Assembly: GCF_900496995.4 (NCBI RefSeq)
Contig: NC_044006.1
Location: 32,859,120 to 32,923,119, forward strand
DNA length: 64,000 bases
Direction: 5' to 3'
From: Aquila chrysaetos chrysaetos
Lineage: Eukaryota; Chordata; Aves; Accipitriformes; Accipitridae
Made by a program: the position numbers and the translations under genes. Of this stretch, positions 32,801-45,100 are shown piece after piece. Every line of letters begins with the position of its first letter. Position 1 is the stretch's first letter. A model generated the notes under the pieces. It did no database searches and had not been told where the DNA came from. It saw only the letters and a list, made by a program, of their open reading frames with translations.

Positions 32801-35800
32801 ACCAAAAAAATCAGATTAATTAATCAGAATTTAGAAGCCTGTATGGTTGCAAATGTTTTTTCACTTCTCAGATCTTTGCTGTCCTGGTATGACAGACTTC
32901 GGAGGGAAAACAAGCTGTGCCGTAAATTGGGGGATGTATATGCATTCTGGTTTTAGCCAGAAATCTGTGCTGAAGCCCAAGATCCCCTATCTTGATTTTG
33001 AGATGGTGAAAAGCGGGTGGGACAGAAGGCCCTGCAGGTCTGAACCCCTCCTGGCCAAGATCAGGACTTAAAAAAGAAAATTATATATCTCTTTCTTGCT
33101 ACTGTATGGTTCTTTCCATCTTTGATGGGTATGGAAACCGTTAACTGTAATCTTCTGGCAAGAACCACATTTCATCTACAATTTATGCTCTGGTCTAAAA
33201 ATGTGGAAAGGAACAACAAGGTTTAGGATTGCACAGCTTGGCGCTTACAGTTTTTGCCTACCTCCTTCGTAATGTAGTTTGTCATGGCCAACAATGAATG
33301 GCTGATCTTAAGAGCAGGTTCCAACTGAGATTTCTAGGTATAATTTAGTAGCATATCACTACCTGGGTGGCAGCCCTTTGAAAGCCATGGAGACCGTATT
33401 CCCTTTGCAGGTATCTTCAGATGTCTTCAACAAGTCCTAACAGACCTTCTCAGCTCACAGGTCTCTCTTAGAAGCCTTGAAACTTAATTATGTCTTAATT
33501 TGAAAAATCTCTTGTGAAAAGATACTCTCTCATCCAAGTAAAGCTGTATAAGGCTGTATGGTGAGTGTAGCGTGTCTGTGTGGCTGGTTGGCACTAGAAG
33601 TTTCTTTCAGAGAAAAGGACTGCTGTTCTGGCTAAGTATGAATGTCCTGAATTTCTCCTTCATCAGGTTATTCTTGGTAGGTACAAATGACAGACCGGTT
33701 TATTCTAAATGCCTGTGTTCAAAAGTGGTTAAGAAGAGAGCATGAAGGGATTGGGTGTTGAGCACATCTCTGTCTTCCTCCTTCATCTCCTCCATTTGTT
33801 GTCTCAAGCACTAGTGCCATTGGGCTTCTCCACCTTGAGTGAACATGGACCATTGGCTGCGATGGTGACAAAGAGTTTGTCAAGAAATAACAATCCAGGG
33901 TTTCCAAAACTGCTTTCTGCTTCTGATGAAATAAAAGCATCGCTGGGTACAGGCTGTCGCTCTGTGTCTTAAACCCTCATGCTCCATCATAGCGTTACAA
34001 AATGTACTCTACCTGCATTCATATATGTTCTAGCATGTTGCTCATCTCAGTGGTAGTATGTAGAGGTTTTGTACAAATACTGAGTCATCCATGGCACAGG
34101 ATATTTGGTAACTCCTCTGTTCTTTCTTGCTTTAAAGTTTGTCCTGGTTTTGTCATTCTGTCATTGTTACCTTCCTTTATAATGTTCATTTATTCCAAAG
34201 ATAAACCAGCCTTTCTTGAGGACAGAGTTAATACTAGGTGAAACACTATTATGCAGCGATTAATGGAAGCCTAGATGCAGTTAGCAATTACTTAAAATGG
34301 GCTGGATTTCCTAATGATTACTTTGTTCTGTACAAATTTATTTTGCAGACAACTTACTATACTGAATTCTTCTTGGATAATGAATTTGTGAGACATTTAC
34401 AACATTACCCTGAGGCACAAGCAGAAATTGTCTCCTCACTGACCATGTATGACAAATAACTAAAATGGATAGGCTCTTGCACAGACCCTGCACACTTGAA
34501 AGGCCTGCACAATTCCTAGCTTCTGGGGGGAAAAAAACCTTGACTGTAAGTGAGGAGAACTGCGCTGGAGAATTTGAGCATTATCATCATGGTGCACTGT
34601 TAAAGTCACAGAATATGTCTTTAGGTGAGAGGCATAAACAAATGATATGTGAAAAACAATTTGGAGAAGCTGTAAGCTCTCCTAATGTTTCCCTTTCTGC
34701 TTTATTAGTCATTGTAAACCTCCTGCTACCCAGGTTATAACCTTGGGATTATTCTTTATACAATGAGCATATTTAGAGTAAAATTTTGTGTCCCATAACT
34801 TTAACCATAGCATACATTATTAAAAATTAATTTAATGGTCCTCTAGGATCCAACTCTGGAGGTAGCAAACAAGCATCTCCGTTATATATTGTCTTCAATT
34901 ATTCATTAAGAACTATGGGGATTTTTTAGAACATATCTCTAGCGAAGCTCAAAGCTGTTCTCCTAATGCCAGCAACAAAGCTCTGCTACTTAGTTTAACA
35001 GAAATGGACATGATTTCCCTGTTGGGTTTCTCATTTGAACTGTGTAATAATTTATCGCATTTAATAAAGTTTATTACAAACATGACTTGGTTTGTGAAAA
35101 ATCCTGGTGGTGAGGCTAAAGCATCATTTAATTTTCAGTGGACGTTTTGCCAACAAGAATTTTAATATATCACCATGTGTGTGAACTTAATAAATAGTTT
35201 AATGCACAAATTACACAGTATTAGTATCGGTAAACTTCTTGTACACTAGAGCCGTTTTCTCAGCAGTTTGCACTCCCACTTACTGTTCTTCTATCTTCGA
35301 TATTATCCTGGTTTGGAATTTCTAGTTGTTGCCAATTCTTTTTTTTTTAAAGCAAACCTGTTTTCCTCAAAGAAACTGCTTAATTATGGAGCTGCCAGTG
35401 CTGCATCCATGCTCTGGGAAAGGGTCTCATTCTACCTCGTGCACCAGATGTACAGTTGCACAAATGTGTAAGGCTCTATGGGAAGGGTGTATCTGGGAAA
35501 ATGTCACGTTTGAGAACCAGAGTTGAATTCAGGGTGGTTAAAATAGCGTAACCTCTTGTGTGGATACTTGTTCCAGTATTTCATTTTCTTTTTGGTGGTT
35601 GTATTTCCATAAACATATACCATAAGTAAACTTTAAAAAGTATATTAACTGTTCCAGAAGTAAGTTCCCAGTGGAGAATTACACCAGAGTTACCATAAGT
35701 TAAATGTACACTTATAATGCTATCGCTTTTGTGATGACAAGCTCTTGCGTGGCTTCAGTGAAGCTGTTTCTGATTTATACCGCAGCTGATGTGTTTTAAA

Positions 35801-36150
35801 ATATTTCCCCATTCCTAAAGGATTGCATTGGAGTTCAGTGTTTCTGTAATCCCTGTTGGATGCTTTGCATCCAGAAATCACTGTTCAAACAACAGTGCAC
35901 CAAGTGTCCTGGATTTCTTTTTGTAGATTTTTAATTCCTGCTATGAACAGGTCAAATGCACAGATTTTGTGAGAAACATTTTTTTTCCCTTAACATCTTA
36001 TTTTGGATGGTAGAGCTTGCTTTCTCCTGTAATTTTACTTTCTTAACAGGAGGGCAGAGCACAGGGAGAGGTATGTAGGCAGAAGATAGATTGGTACAAT
36101 TTTCAACACAGTTATAACTGAACTTTCAAGAAAAGCAATGTGACTTTTCC
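29831..36150. other. AT-rich intergenic sequence
   Basis: No recognised gene or recent repeat. AATAAA hexamers near 35062 and 35187 have no gene attached. The plus-strand frame at 34238-34459 is compositionally protein-like but matches nothing I know. It has no ATG at its start (it opens at GTG). Confidence 0.5.
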
Positions 36151-39100
36151 CTCCCACTGTAAGAAGGTGCAGAATACCGTACCACAGACTTGACACTGGC
36201 AAACTCCCGCTGTGAAGGCCGGCACTGGTGTTGGAAACCTTGGCAGTCACTCGACTCTGTGTTTTCATTGTGCAGAGACGTGGCTTTCCTGCAGGATTTC
36301 TCTTGGAGAAAGGTCCCGGCCACTCATGTTCCCAGTGATGTGCTAATTCTGTGGCAGAAGAGCTCGCGACGGGCGAACACCGAAGGCAGCCCTTTCCCTT
36401 TGTGTCTGCTCTGGGTATTCGCTCCCTGATACCTCCAAAACCAGCTCAGCTGCAGCCCTGCGGGTACGTGCCAGCACCCCCTCCTTTCCCAGTGGCACAT
36501 GTGTGACCTGGAGGGTGAGCGACGGGTGACGCTGCATTGCAGGCCTGAGGGGAGCTGGTCAACCGCTGTCTTCATCGATGCGAAGGCGGCGGGGCTGGGT
36601 CAATGGCAGGCTGCAGCCTCCCCCAGCAGCCGGCGGGGACCTCGAGCCGCTGGAGATAGTGCTGGTGTGGTTCCTGGTTAACTTGCTTAGGTGGATTTGC
36701 TGGGAGAAGCTCTGGATTTCTGGACCCATATTTTGTTTGATAAGCCAGATTCGTATTTGACCTTGGTATGATGCAAGACAACTCCCCACCACCACCTCCC
36801 GCGTGCATCTTTTTAAATTGGGAAGGACCTGTTAATCTTCCTGGCCAGACTCCCCCTTCCAGCTTTAGAAACGCCCCTGCCTTTTGTATAGGGACACTTG
36901 CCACCTCCTGGGATGGTAAATGTCCTGCTAATGACAGTTCCTGTACTTGCTTTACTTGTGATTAATTCATTAACCCATTTTGAGATAAAAATTTCATTTT
37001 TAGATCAAGTGGAGCATCAAACGTACTGCTTTTCCACAGACACATTTTCTAGATGTGCCCTCGTATTCTAGGCATGCATGAATATGTGTGTATTTATTTG
37101 CTAATCGTACCTTACAAAGCCATGCCAGTGGGGCAATGCGTGCACGCAGCATGCTCCTATCACTCGAGGTGAGGAAAGCTGCTGAGCAGTCTCTGCGGGG
37201 ACAACAGGGCCCTTGGGTTAAGTGAACACCTAGACCAGTCCCCATGTATACCCTGCCTATGATTTGTTTCCAGACCTTCTGATTTTTAAATAGCTGGATC
37301 CTCTGCTGAATTCCCAGCAAATGAAAGACGAGTGATGGTATTAGGCGATACGGCAGCCCAGAGCCGGAGGGAAGGGCTGTGAGTGAGTACGCAGGCTGCG
37401 CTGGGACTGTGGGGATGCCCAGTCCTCCTTCCCCGGCACCACCTCCGTTCTTGCGGCAAGGGGAAGGTTCTGATGACCCTTCAGTCTGGTCCTTGTGGGA
37501 GGGGATTCATGCTTATTATTGGATTTCCCAGTCTCCACCATCTCTGCCACCTCCGGGAACAGCATGAACCAGCATCTGAAGGACCCGTTCATCTGCACAG
37601 GAAGATCAAGAAAGCAAAAGCATTGCTGGCGGTTTCTGACCATCAATTCAGGTTATGAGCTCTGCGGAAAAACAGTGCTTGGTCCTGTGACGTACATACG
37701 GTGGAGACCAGGTAAGGATCAGAATCTGCCTGCAGGATTTGTGGAGATCTCAATGAAAGGAGAGCGTTTCAGTTGTCCCTGCAGCAGTTGGTTTGCAGGT
37801 GCCCTTCAGACAGCCTGGCTGCGAGGGACAGTGCTGCTTGCTGGTCATGTTGGTCACCTGCAATTAGGATACGGTATCTGATGTTACCTCTGCTGCTGCT
37901 GAGGGTCACGGGCCAGCGATGCCTGGGGAGCACAGGAGCCCGGGGCCCTGCAGTGAGCAGGTATGTCTTGGTGGGGTGAGGGGCTGGCTGGTGTGAAACC
38001 TCTCCCCACATGGGGTAAAACACTCGTCCTCTGCGGGAAGCCCAGCCAGGAGAGCTGGAGCCTGTCTGGAGATGGGGCAAGGGCCACCGCGGGCAGGGAG
38101 CGCAGCACGGCTGCAGGCAGCTGCCTGCAGAAGGGCTGCAGACGGCTGCTTTGCACCGCACTGTGTGAGCGGGAGGACTGCGGCCCTGATGAAGCCGAGG
38201 GCTGTGGACCAGTGCCAGGGATGTGAATCCCTTGCTAGGGTGATCCAAGGCACGTGGGGTGGCTGGGCTCCTCCTGCTCACCGCTTGTAAAAACCATGTG
38301 TCAGTCTCCTGGAAATGCTTCTTATAATAGAAATGCTTAGGTCTGGTACAGGGTAACTATGAGAATTGTAGTCATCCCAGTATGGAGGGGTCACACCTGA
38401 AAAGACCACGCAGTCCCCGCCAGCCTGAAGCTGCCCCAAGCTCTGGGGATGGGGCTGCTTGTGGGGCAGAAGGGGGTAAGCAGGCTCCCCCATTTGCTCA
38501 CACTTTATCTCCATAGTTTTGCCTTACCTCCAGGCTTTACAGGTTGCTTTTCCTTCCTAAGTAAGACCAGTGATAGTCAGCAAGTAGCATCCCGAAGGTG
38601 CTCCCAGTGGAGGACAAAAGGGTTTCAGAGAAAGCACGCTGCAGCAGCAAGGCTGGCCGTAGGGACCCCGCCACGCTTCGCTGCCCATCAGGCACCTCTC
38701 GGATGGGCTGAATACCCCACCTCTCCATCATCACCACGTGCTGCCCTCCTCGAATGCGAGGCAGCAGCTCCCCGGCGCTCGCCGGGGCACAGCACCGTGC
38801 TCCCACCGCCTTCGTGCACTGCTACCCCCGCATCCCCCCGGGAGCATGGCTGGGCCCCTCAGCTCCAGCCCCTTAAGTTGCAGTGCAGGATGCGCTGTTT
38901 AGGGCTCCATTAGCTGGTAAAATGAATTATGTTCCATCTCTTTTTACAGCACATTCAAAGACACAAATATCCAGGTTATTTGTGTATTTTGAGGGTTACA
39001 TTCAGTCTGTCTGTCCAGGTGAATGCTTTGGGTCTTCTTTTTAACACAAAACAGAAAATGTCTATTTTTAACTTATCTATTTTAAAGATAAATCTACTGT

Positions 39101-42100
39101 GAGGTGTGGTCTAGTACAGAACGAATCTCTAAAATGTTCTAACAAAGGGGAAGAGGGTGTGTGTGAGACCCAGAGCTCTGTCCTGCCAGAGGAGCAGCCC
39201 CGCCAGCACGATGAAAGATATTCCACCAGGGGATTTCTGACACACGCTGCCCCTACGTTTCTGGTATTTATTATAGAGGGAAGACAAAAGCTCAAGGGAA
39301 AACAAAAATCTAGGTCTGCCTCAGGTTATTATAAACTGAGAATTGATAGGCAGTCTCAATTGCCTGTTGCTAAGCAGCCAAGAGAATTGGTTGACCATAC
39401 CCTGGGCCTTTTAAAAAAAAAACAACAGCAGTAAAAAAAAAAAAACAAAGCAGAAAGCTCTGTGTGTGTGTGTTAGGGGCATATGAAATGACGTGTAAAT
39501 ATCATATTAGCATACAGAGCCCCAGTATTTCTTTTTGTTGAATGTGTTTGTGAGATGCTGCTGCATGGGTGATTTGAAACAAGTCAGGCCTTGGGTGGAC
39601 AGGATAACCCTTGCTTTAAAATAAAGAGAGGGAGAAAGAGAAATATTCTGCCATGTCAACAAGGCCAAGCAGCACTTTCTTGGGTTTTGAAAGGTCCCTT
39701 TAGGGTGTGATCTTGCATCCCCCTGAAAAGCTGTGTGCTGATGGTCATGGGGACCAATTCCTGGGGATCCAAGTCCCTCTTCTCCCAGCCACTGTCACCG
39801 AAGCGGCCTTCAGCGTTAGTTTTTTCAAAATGCTGATGTACGAAACAGCGCAAAGCACCAGAGAGCCCCCACCCCTCATTCCCACCGGCACTGGTCCTGA
39901 CTTGCTTTTGACCAGAGTGATGGGAAAGGCAGGATGCAAAACTCATACTGGGTGAAGTAACACCCGCTCGCCAGGTCCCGGCAGCCCCGGCTGCTGCCCC
40001 TGGGGAGGGAAGGGAGAGCCCAGCCCTGCCCGGGGACACCCCCAGGCCGACAGGTCCTGCTCAGCTCCTGGCTTTTCCCCTTTGTGCTCCTGGTGCTTGG
40101 GTAGCTGGAGTGGGAGAAAACCGGTGTCTGCCTGGCAGAACAGTCTGCCAGAAGGTTGCGGGGGGGGGGGGGGGGGGGTGTTATTTTCTTATTGCTCAGC
40201 TAAGCTAAAATGGTAAAATAAAATAAGACGTTATGCTTGGTGAAGGGGGTGTTGTCTTGGGAGCCAGCTTTGCTATCACCACCCACGGTTATTTCACCCC
40301 TTTTCCTTGTTTCTGCAAGCGTGATTTTTTGTCCGTCTTAAATGGAAAAAACCCAGAGTGTACGTTGGTTTGCAGTAATCAGTCTCTAAATCAATGATTT
40401 CTGTGTTCTGCCTCTGATGCCCCCAAGTCCCTCCTCCGCTCCAGTACCTTCCCGGCAAGTTCCTCACTCACCAGCAGTGCACACGGGGCTATCTCAATAG
40501 GGAACAGACATCTGGCAGCGGCCACGCTCCTTTGCACCAAACCTTGCCTTTCCAAGAGCAAATCCCCTTGGAAGCTGCTCGTGGCTGAGCACCGCTGCCT
40601 GTCTGAGCCAGCTGTGGCACGTGCTCCTCCTCTTCGCACATGCCGAGCGGACGGGGCGGACATCGGTCTGCAGGGGATTTGGGGTGGTGAAGGCGGCCCC
40701 GGTACCAAACCGGCTCGCTCGGCGACTCGGAGCGTGCATGGGCACATGGGGCCATCGCTGCGACGTGCAAACGGGGACGGGGGCACGCGCAGGGGAGGGA
40801 AAGCAGCAGAGCTGCGCTATCGGGCAGGGTCAGGTCACCCCTGCCCCCACTCCTTCCCCAGGCATGGGCCTAAAAATAGACGTAATCAGGTTTCAAAGAG
40901 GAAAAGAAAGGAAAAGGTCGAGTGTCACGACCTTAGACGTGCTCCGAGGCTGCTTTTCTCCCGGCGTGGCTCGCCTTCGCTGGGCCTCCTGCCGGCGTTT
41001 CCGGACCAGAGGCGGCTGGGGCGCGCGGCCTGGGCACGGCCGTCAGCTGTGGCCTCTGGTCGGGGGGTTCTTCCTTTTCATCCCTCCCGTCCGCCTTCCT
41101 GCCGCCTGTGACCGGCTCCTTCCTCGCCTGGAGAAAAGCACCGGCGGGCACCCAGGGCTCCATCCCTGGCTCCTTGCTGCGGTCGCCTCGCGGGGCCGAC
41201 CCGCTCTGCCGGGGCTCCTGCCAGAGCCGCGCTGATTTTGGGGGTGCTTGACCCCCGCTCTGTGCCAGGTGGGCGCAGGGAGGCACCCAGCATTTTCTGT
41301 TCGCGAGCCCACAAGTGTTGGGTTTCCACGGCCGGCCCACGTGGCCGCGCAGCTCTGTCTGATTTTGTTGAAATCGTAACAGAATAACGTGGTGCGTTCC
41401 ATACTGAGAACTCGAGACCCAGAGTGGGAAAGGCAGAGGTAATGGTGTCTTTGCAATTATGGTCTCATTTTTCCCAGCTGGTGAGAAATCCCTCCATCCT
41501 CCTTTGCTTTTCCCCTGCTCAAATAACTTCTGAAAATGTTGGATAATTGTTTTTAATGCATATGTGCTCTGTGCAGGCATGAATCAGGATTCATGCTTTG
41601 CCTTATCTTTCGTTTTGGTGCAGTGAAGAGCACATGTACACTCTCAGGGTCGAAACAAAAAGCCACTTTGAGTATCCTCTGTCCCTGCCAGCAGCAACTC
41701 TGCCCCAGCAGTCTGCATTTATGAAAGCTGCAGCAGAAGACACCATATTTCACCATTTATCAGTGTGTACTGGGCTGGTACAGTAATAAAAACCCGCTCT
41801 GGGTTCTCTGTTTGCAGGTCTTCATGTTTCCTACCGGGAGCATTTTACTCAATGGTTTGATTTTCTTGCAGCAGGAGAATGTAATAGTGCAGCAAACCAG
41901 ATCCTTGGGTGCTTTCAGCTCTGTGCATCCCGGGGGCAGACAAAGTCTGCACTGCATGCTGGCTGGTGCCTGTGGATGCAGGAGCTGCTGGAGCGTGATC
42001 GCTGCAGGCAAAGCTCCAATAACATGTTTCTTCTGCGGAGGGGAGGGGGGGGTCTGGGTTTCTGGGGATGCCACACAGCATCGGCGTGGGAGGAGAGCCC

Positions 42101-42180
42101 CTCGCTCTCTGCTAGGCAGGCAAAGGGCTGCTGCTTACTCACCTCCAGGGCTGGGGGCAAGAGGGCAAAAAAAATGACAT
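36151..42180. other. GC-richer intergenic sequence
   Basis: By eye the base composition rises markedly near 36.1 kb, with locally CpG-containing patches at about 37.9-38.8 and 40.4-41.4 kb. Many overlapping open frames occur on both strands with no recognisable product, as expected from GC-rich DNA. No gene is supported. Confidence 0.5.
40160..40178. repeat. G19 homopolymer
   Basis: A run of 19 G between TTGC and TGTTATT. The exact length is uncertain for the usual sequencing reasons. Confidence 0.95.
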
Positions 42181-45100
42181 ATTAAATAAACCTCAACGTT
42201 TCTGAGGTGTGAATCATTATTTTAACCACTTGAAATATTCGGCACTGTAGCACTCTGTCTTCAGCGCTTTGCTGTCCCCTCGCTTTGTCCTTCTCCCCTG
42301 CTTCTATCCTAAAAAGCTCCAGCCGCCACATTCCCAGCACTTCCCTCTCACTTGCCCGCGCCTCAGCCCTCCTCCTGCATACCTGGGATCCTTCCTTATA
42401 AAGAACAGCGGAGGATTTCAAAGCAGGTCGTCTCCATGCCAGTCCACCCAACCTTGCCCAAAATAACTGTGGCACACAGGGAGGTGGTGGCTGTCGTACA
42501 GAAAATAACTGTTTCGCAGGAGCAGCGAGTAGCTGTGCGCACACTTTGCACAAGCCATCCTGCCAGCAGATAGTGTCCCGGATGGATGCACGGGGGCTTT
42601 CGCCAAATTTCCCCTTTTGCTTGCTCCTGCCAGGGCTCAGGTCCCCACACAAATCCCTTTCCCCCTGCTGAGGCCTCAGCTCCACATTTGCATCCTACAC
42701 AGCTGCCCCCATCCTCTCCCGCCATTGTGCTAAAGCTGAATGAAGTTCTGCATAAGTTTATCATGAAAATGAGTAAATAAAAGAGTTATGTTGCATAAGA
42801 AGAGGCAGTGGAAAACAAGAATTAAAAACAGTGAAGAAGCTGACGAGTTAGAACTGAATTTGCAGCTGATGAGCACAGGATCAGTTTGTTTTGCTTTTCA
42901 GCTAAATGTTTTTATTATATTAATACAATAGATCAATATATCAGTATAAATATAATATGTATCCACAATATAGTTGATACTTGTGTAAAATCCAAAATGT
43001 TAATACTAGAAAATCATTCTGAAAGGGTATATTCAGAATGATACCCCTTTTTCTTTACACAAGAAGAAATACCTACTAAACAGGCATATTCTCTGCTTTA
43101 AAATATTCATTACTCCTGCATTTTTCTGCTTCTGTACATTTTAAATCTATTCTTGGCATGTGGCTTCCTCTGTCATGATGTGTGGAAAACCTGGCACATG
43201 TCATTTTACTGGTTATTTGCTTTATCTGCAATACCAGGATCCGCCATCCGAGGCGGGATTTGCCTCAGCATCCTTGAAAAACTTTAGCTTGGCAAATAAA
43301 TCAGAGAGCTGCTTTAAAAAAATTAAAACCAAGCCCTTAGAGTAGGAAGTTTCCCTGTCCCAGATGGGATCTGCCATGCAAACTGATGAAAAAGTTTCTG
43401 TAGGAGACTATCTCAGCCCAGCTGGTGATGCTAAGTGGTACCTGGAGACATCGGCTGTCGCATGAGCTCTTAGCACTCCCGGTTGACACAAGAAAGTTCA
43501 TGGCCGTGGGTATCTTCAAACCTGTAAGGTGTCTCTAGGCAGCAGGCACCCCTGCTCGCAGTCCAAAAGGATGTATGTGGGCCATCGTCTCCAAAACATC
43601 CTACGTGAGCTGGTGGAGGAAAGGCGAGGCAGTGTTATGAGACCGCAGGTTTAATGCACTTGCACCCTTTTGACCTGCGTTTTGTAAAATGGGATGCATT
43701 GATTATTTTTTTTATTCTTCATACCGATCAATTCTTGCTAGAAGTATAGATGCCAATGCACCTCCCCCTCACTCCCCCAGATCCAGCTCTGGGACATCAG
43801 AAATAAAACCCCTCGGTGCCAGACCACATGCAGCCCCAGGGAAGGATGTAGGGGCTCAGGGGGTGCCATTCCCATGAGGCTTGCACAGACCTCAGCTGAT
43901 GGGGATGTTGGTATCAAGACCCCTGTGGGCTCCCAGGACGCCCCACAGACAGCAGCGCCCCAAAGACTGATAACTGGTTTTATGGTCTTGAGCACTGCAT
44001 GTACTGGCTTAGCATGCCTTGGCACAGCAGCCCCACACCGCTGATGAGCGGGAAATGCTATTTTGGGGATCGAAATCTTGCTCTTAGCAATCTGGGGGGG
44101 GCTGTCACAGGCTCACTCTTCCCACCAGAGTCGGGGGGGGTCATCCACCAAACTGCATCTTGTCAGCCACGTGACTGTCAAAGTGCATGGGGCTGTGTCA
44201 GCGCTAGGAGTCACAGGATCACCTTGTGTTCAGTCCAAAAAAACTCTGTGAATTTTTATGAGCATGCGTGGCAACTTCTTCTGAAAGTTGATGAAAACTT
44301 CTCCCAAAAGCTGACTTGCTTGTGCAAGGAAAACTTGCCTCTACGTCCATCTCAGCTGAGCATCTTGAAGAGGGGCACCAAGCTTATCCAAGGAGGCTGG
44401 ACCCAAACCTTGTGATGTCTGGCGTCACCTCTTCAGGCAGACAAAAAGCCGTGTGGGCGAGCCCAGCTCTGGATGTTTTTCTCGAGTTTTTTTTTCACAG
44501 CGTTGGCTGACCTTGGCCAGACCCTCAGGTGTTTACCCACAAGCAGCAGCAGCAGCATTGCAGAGCATATGGCAGAGGAACAAGAACATGGCAGCATGCG
44601 GTGCAGCAGGTTCTGGTACACAGAGCATGTGCCCACAGTGTGCACTGGTGTAAATCCTGTGTCAGGGCTTCTGACACATTCAGCAGAAGCCAAACACGCT
44701 TGTGCCCCATCCGCTTCGAATTGTGCTCCAAGGGGCACAATTACATGCAGACAGGATCTGTGGCCTGAGCTATGAATTGACTCAGCGTACCCTGTAGCTC
44801 AGCCCAGGGCCTGTACCATGAGATGGTCCCACCTCCTCTTACTCGTCCTATGAAGAAAAATGTGTGCTGGGAATGAAAACTTCCTGAGAGAATCCTGGTT
44901 TAGACAAGACTGAAAATACTGAGGGATAACTCACCCTGGTTGAAGGAGAATTGGGCTCACTTCAAAATATTTCTTGTGAAAAACACTGATTCATTTTGGC
45001 ATGAACTCCTTAAGCTCCCCCAGCTTCCCAAAGTATGAGGTTTGCATCAGCTGTCCTTGAGAAACTTCATATCCCAGCAGCCGAGTGGTGCTGCACAGGG

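Noticed and set aside
34238-34459. Plus-strand 73-codon frame with natural-looking composition
   Set aside because: No ATG at its start, no recognised homology and no clear splice context. Treated as chance, though an alignment would be decisive.
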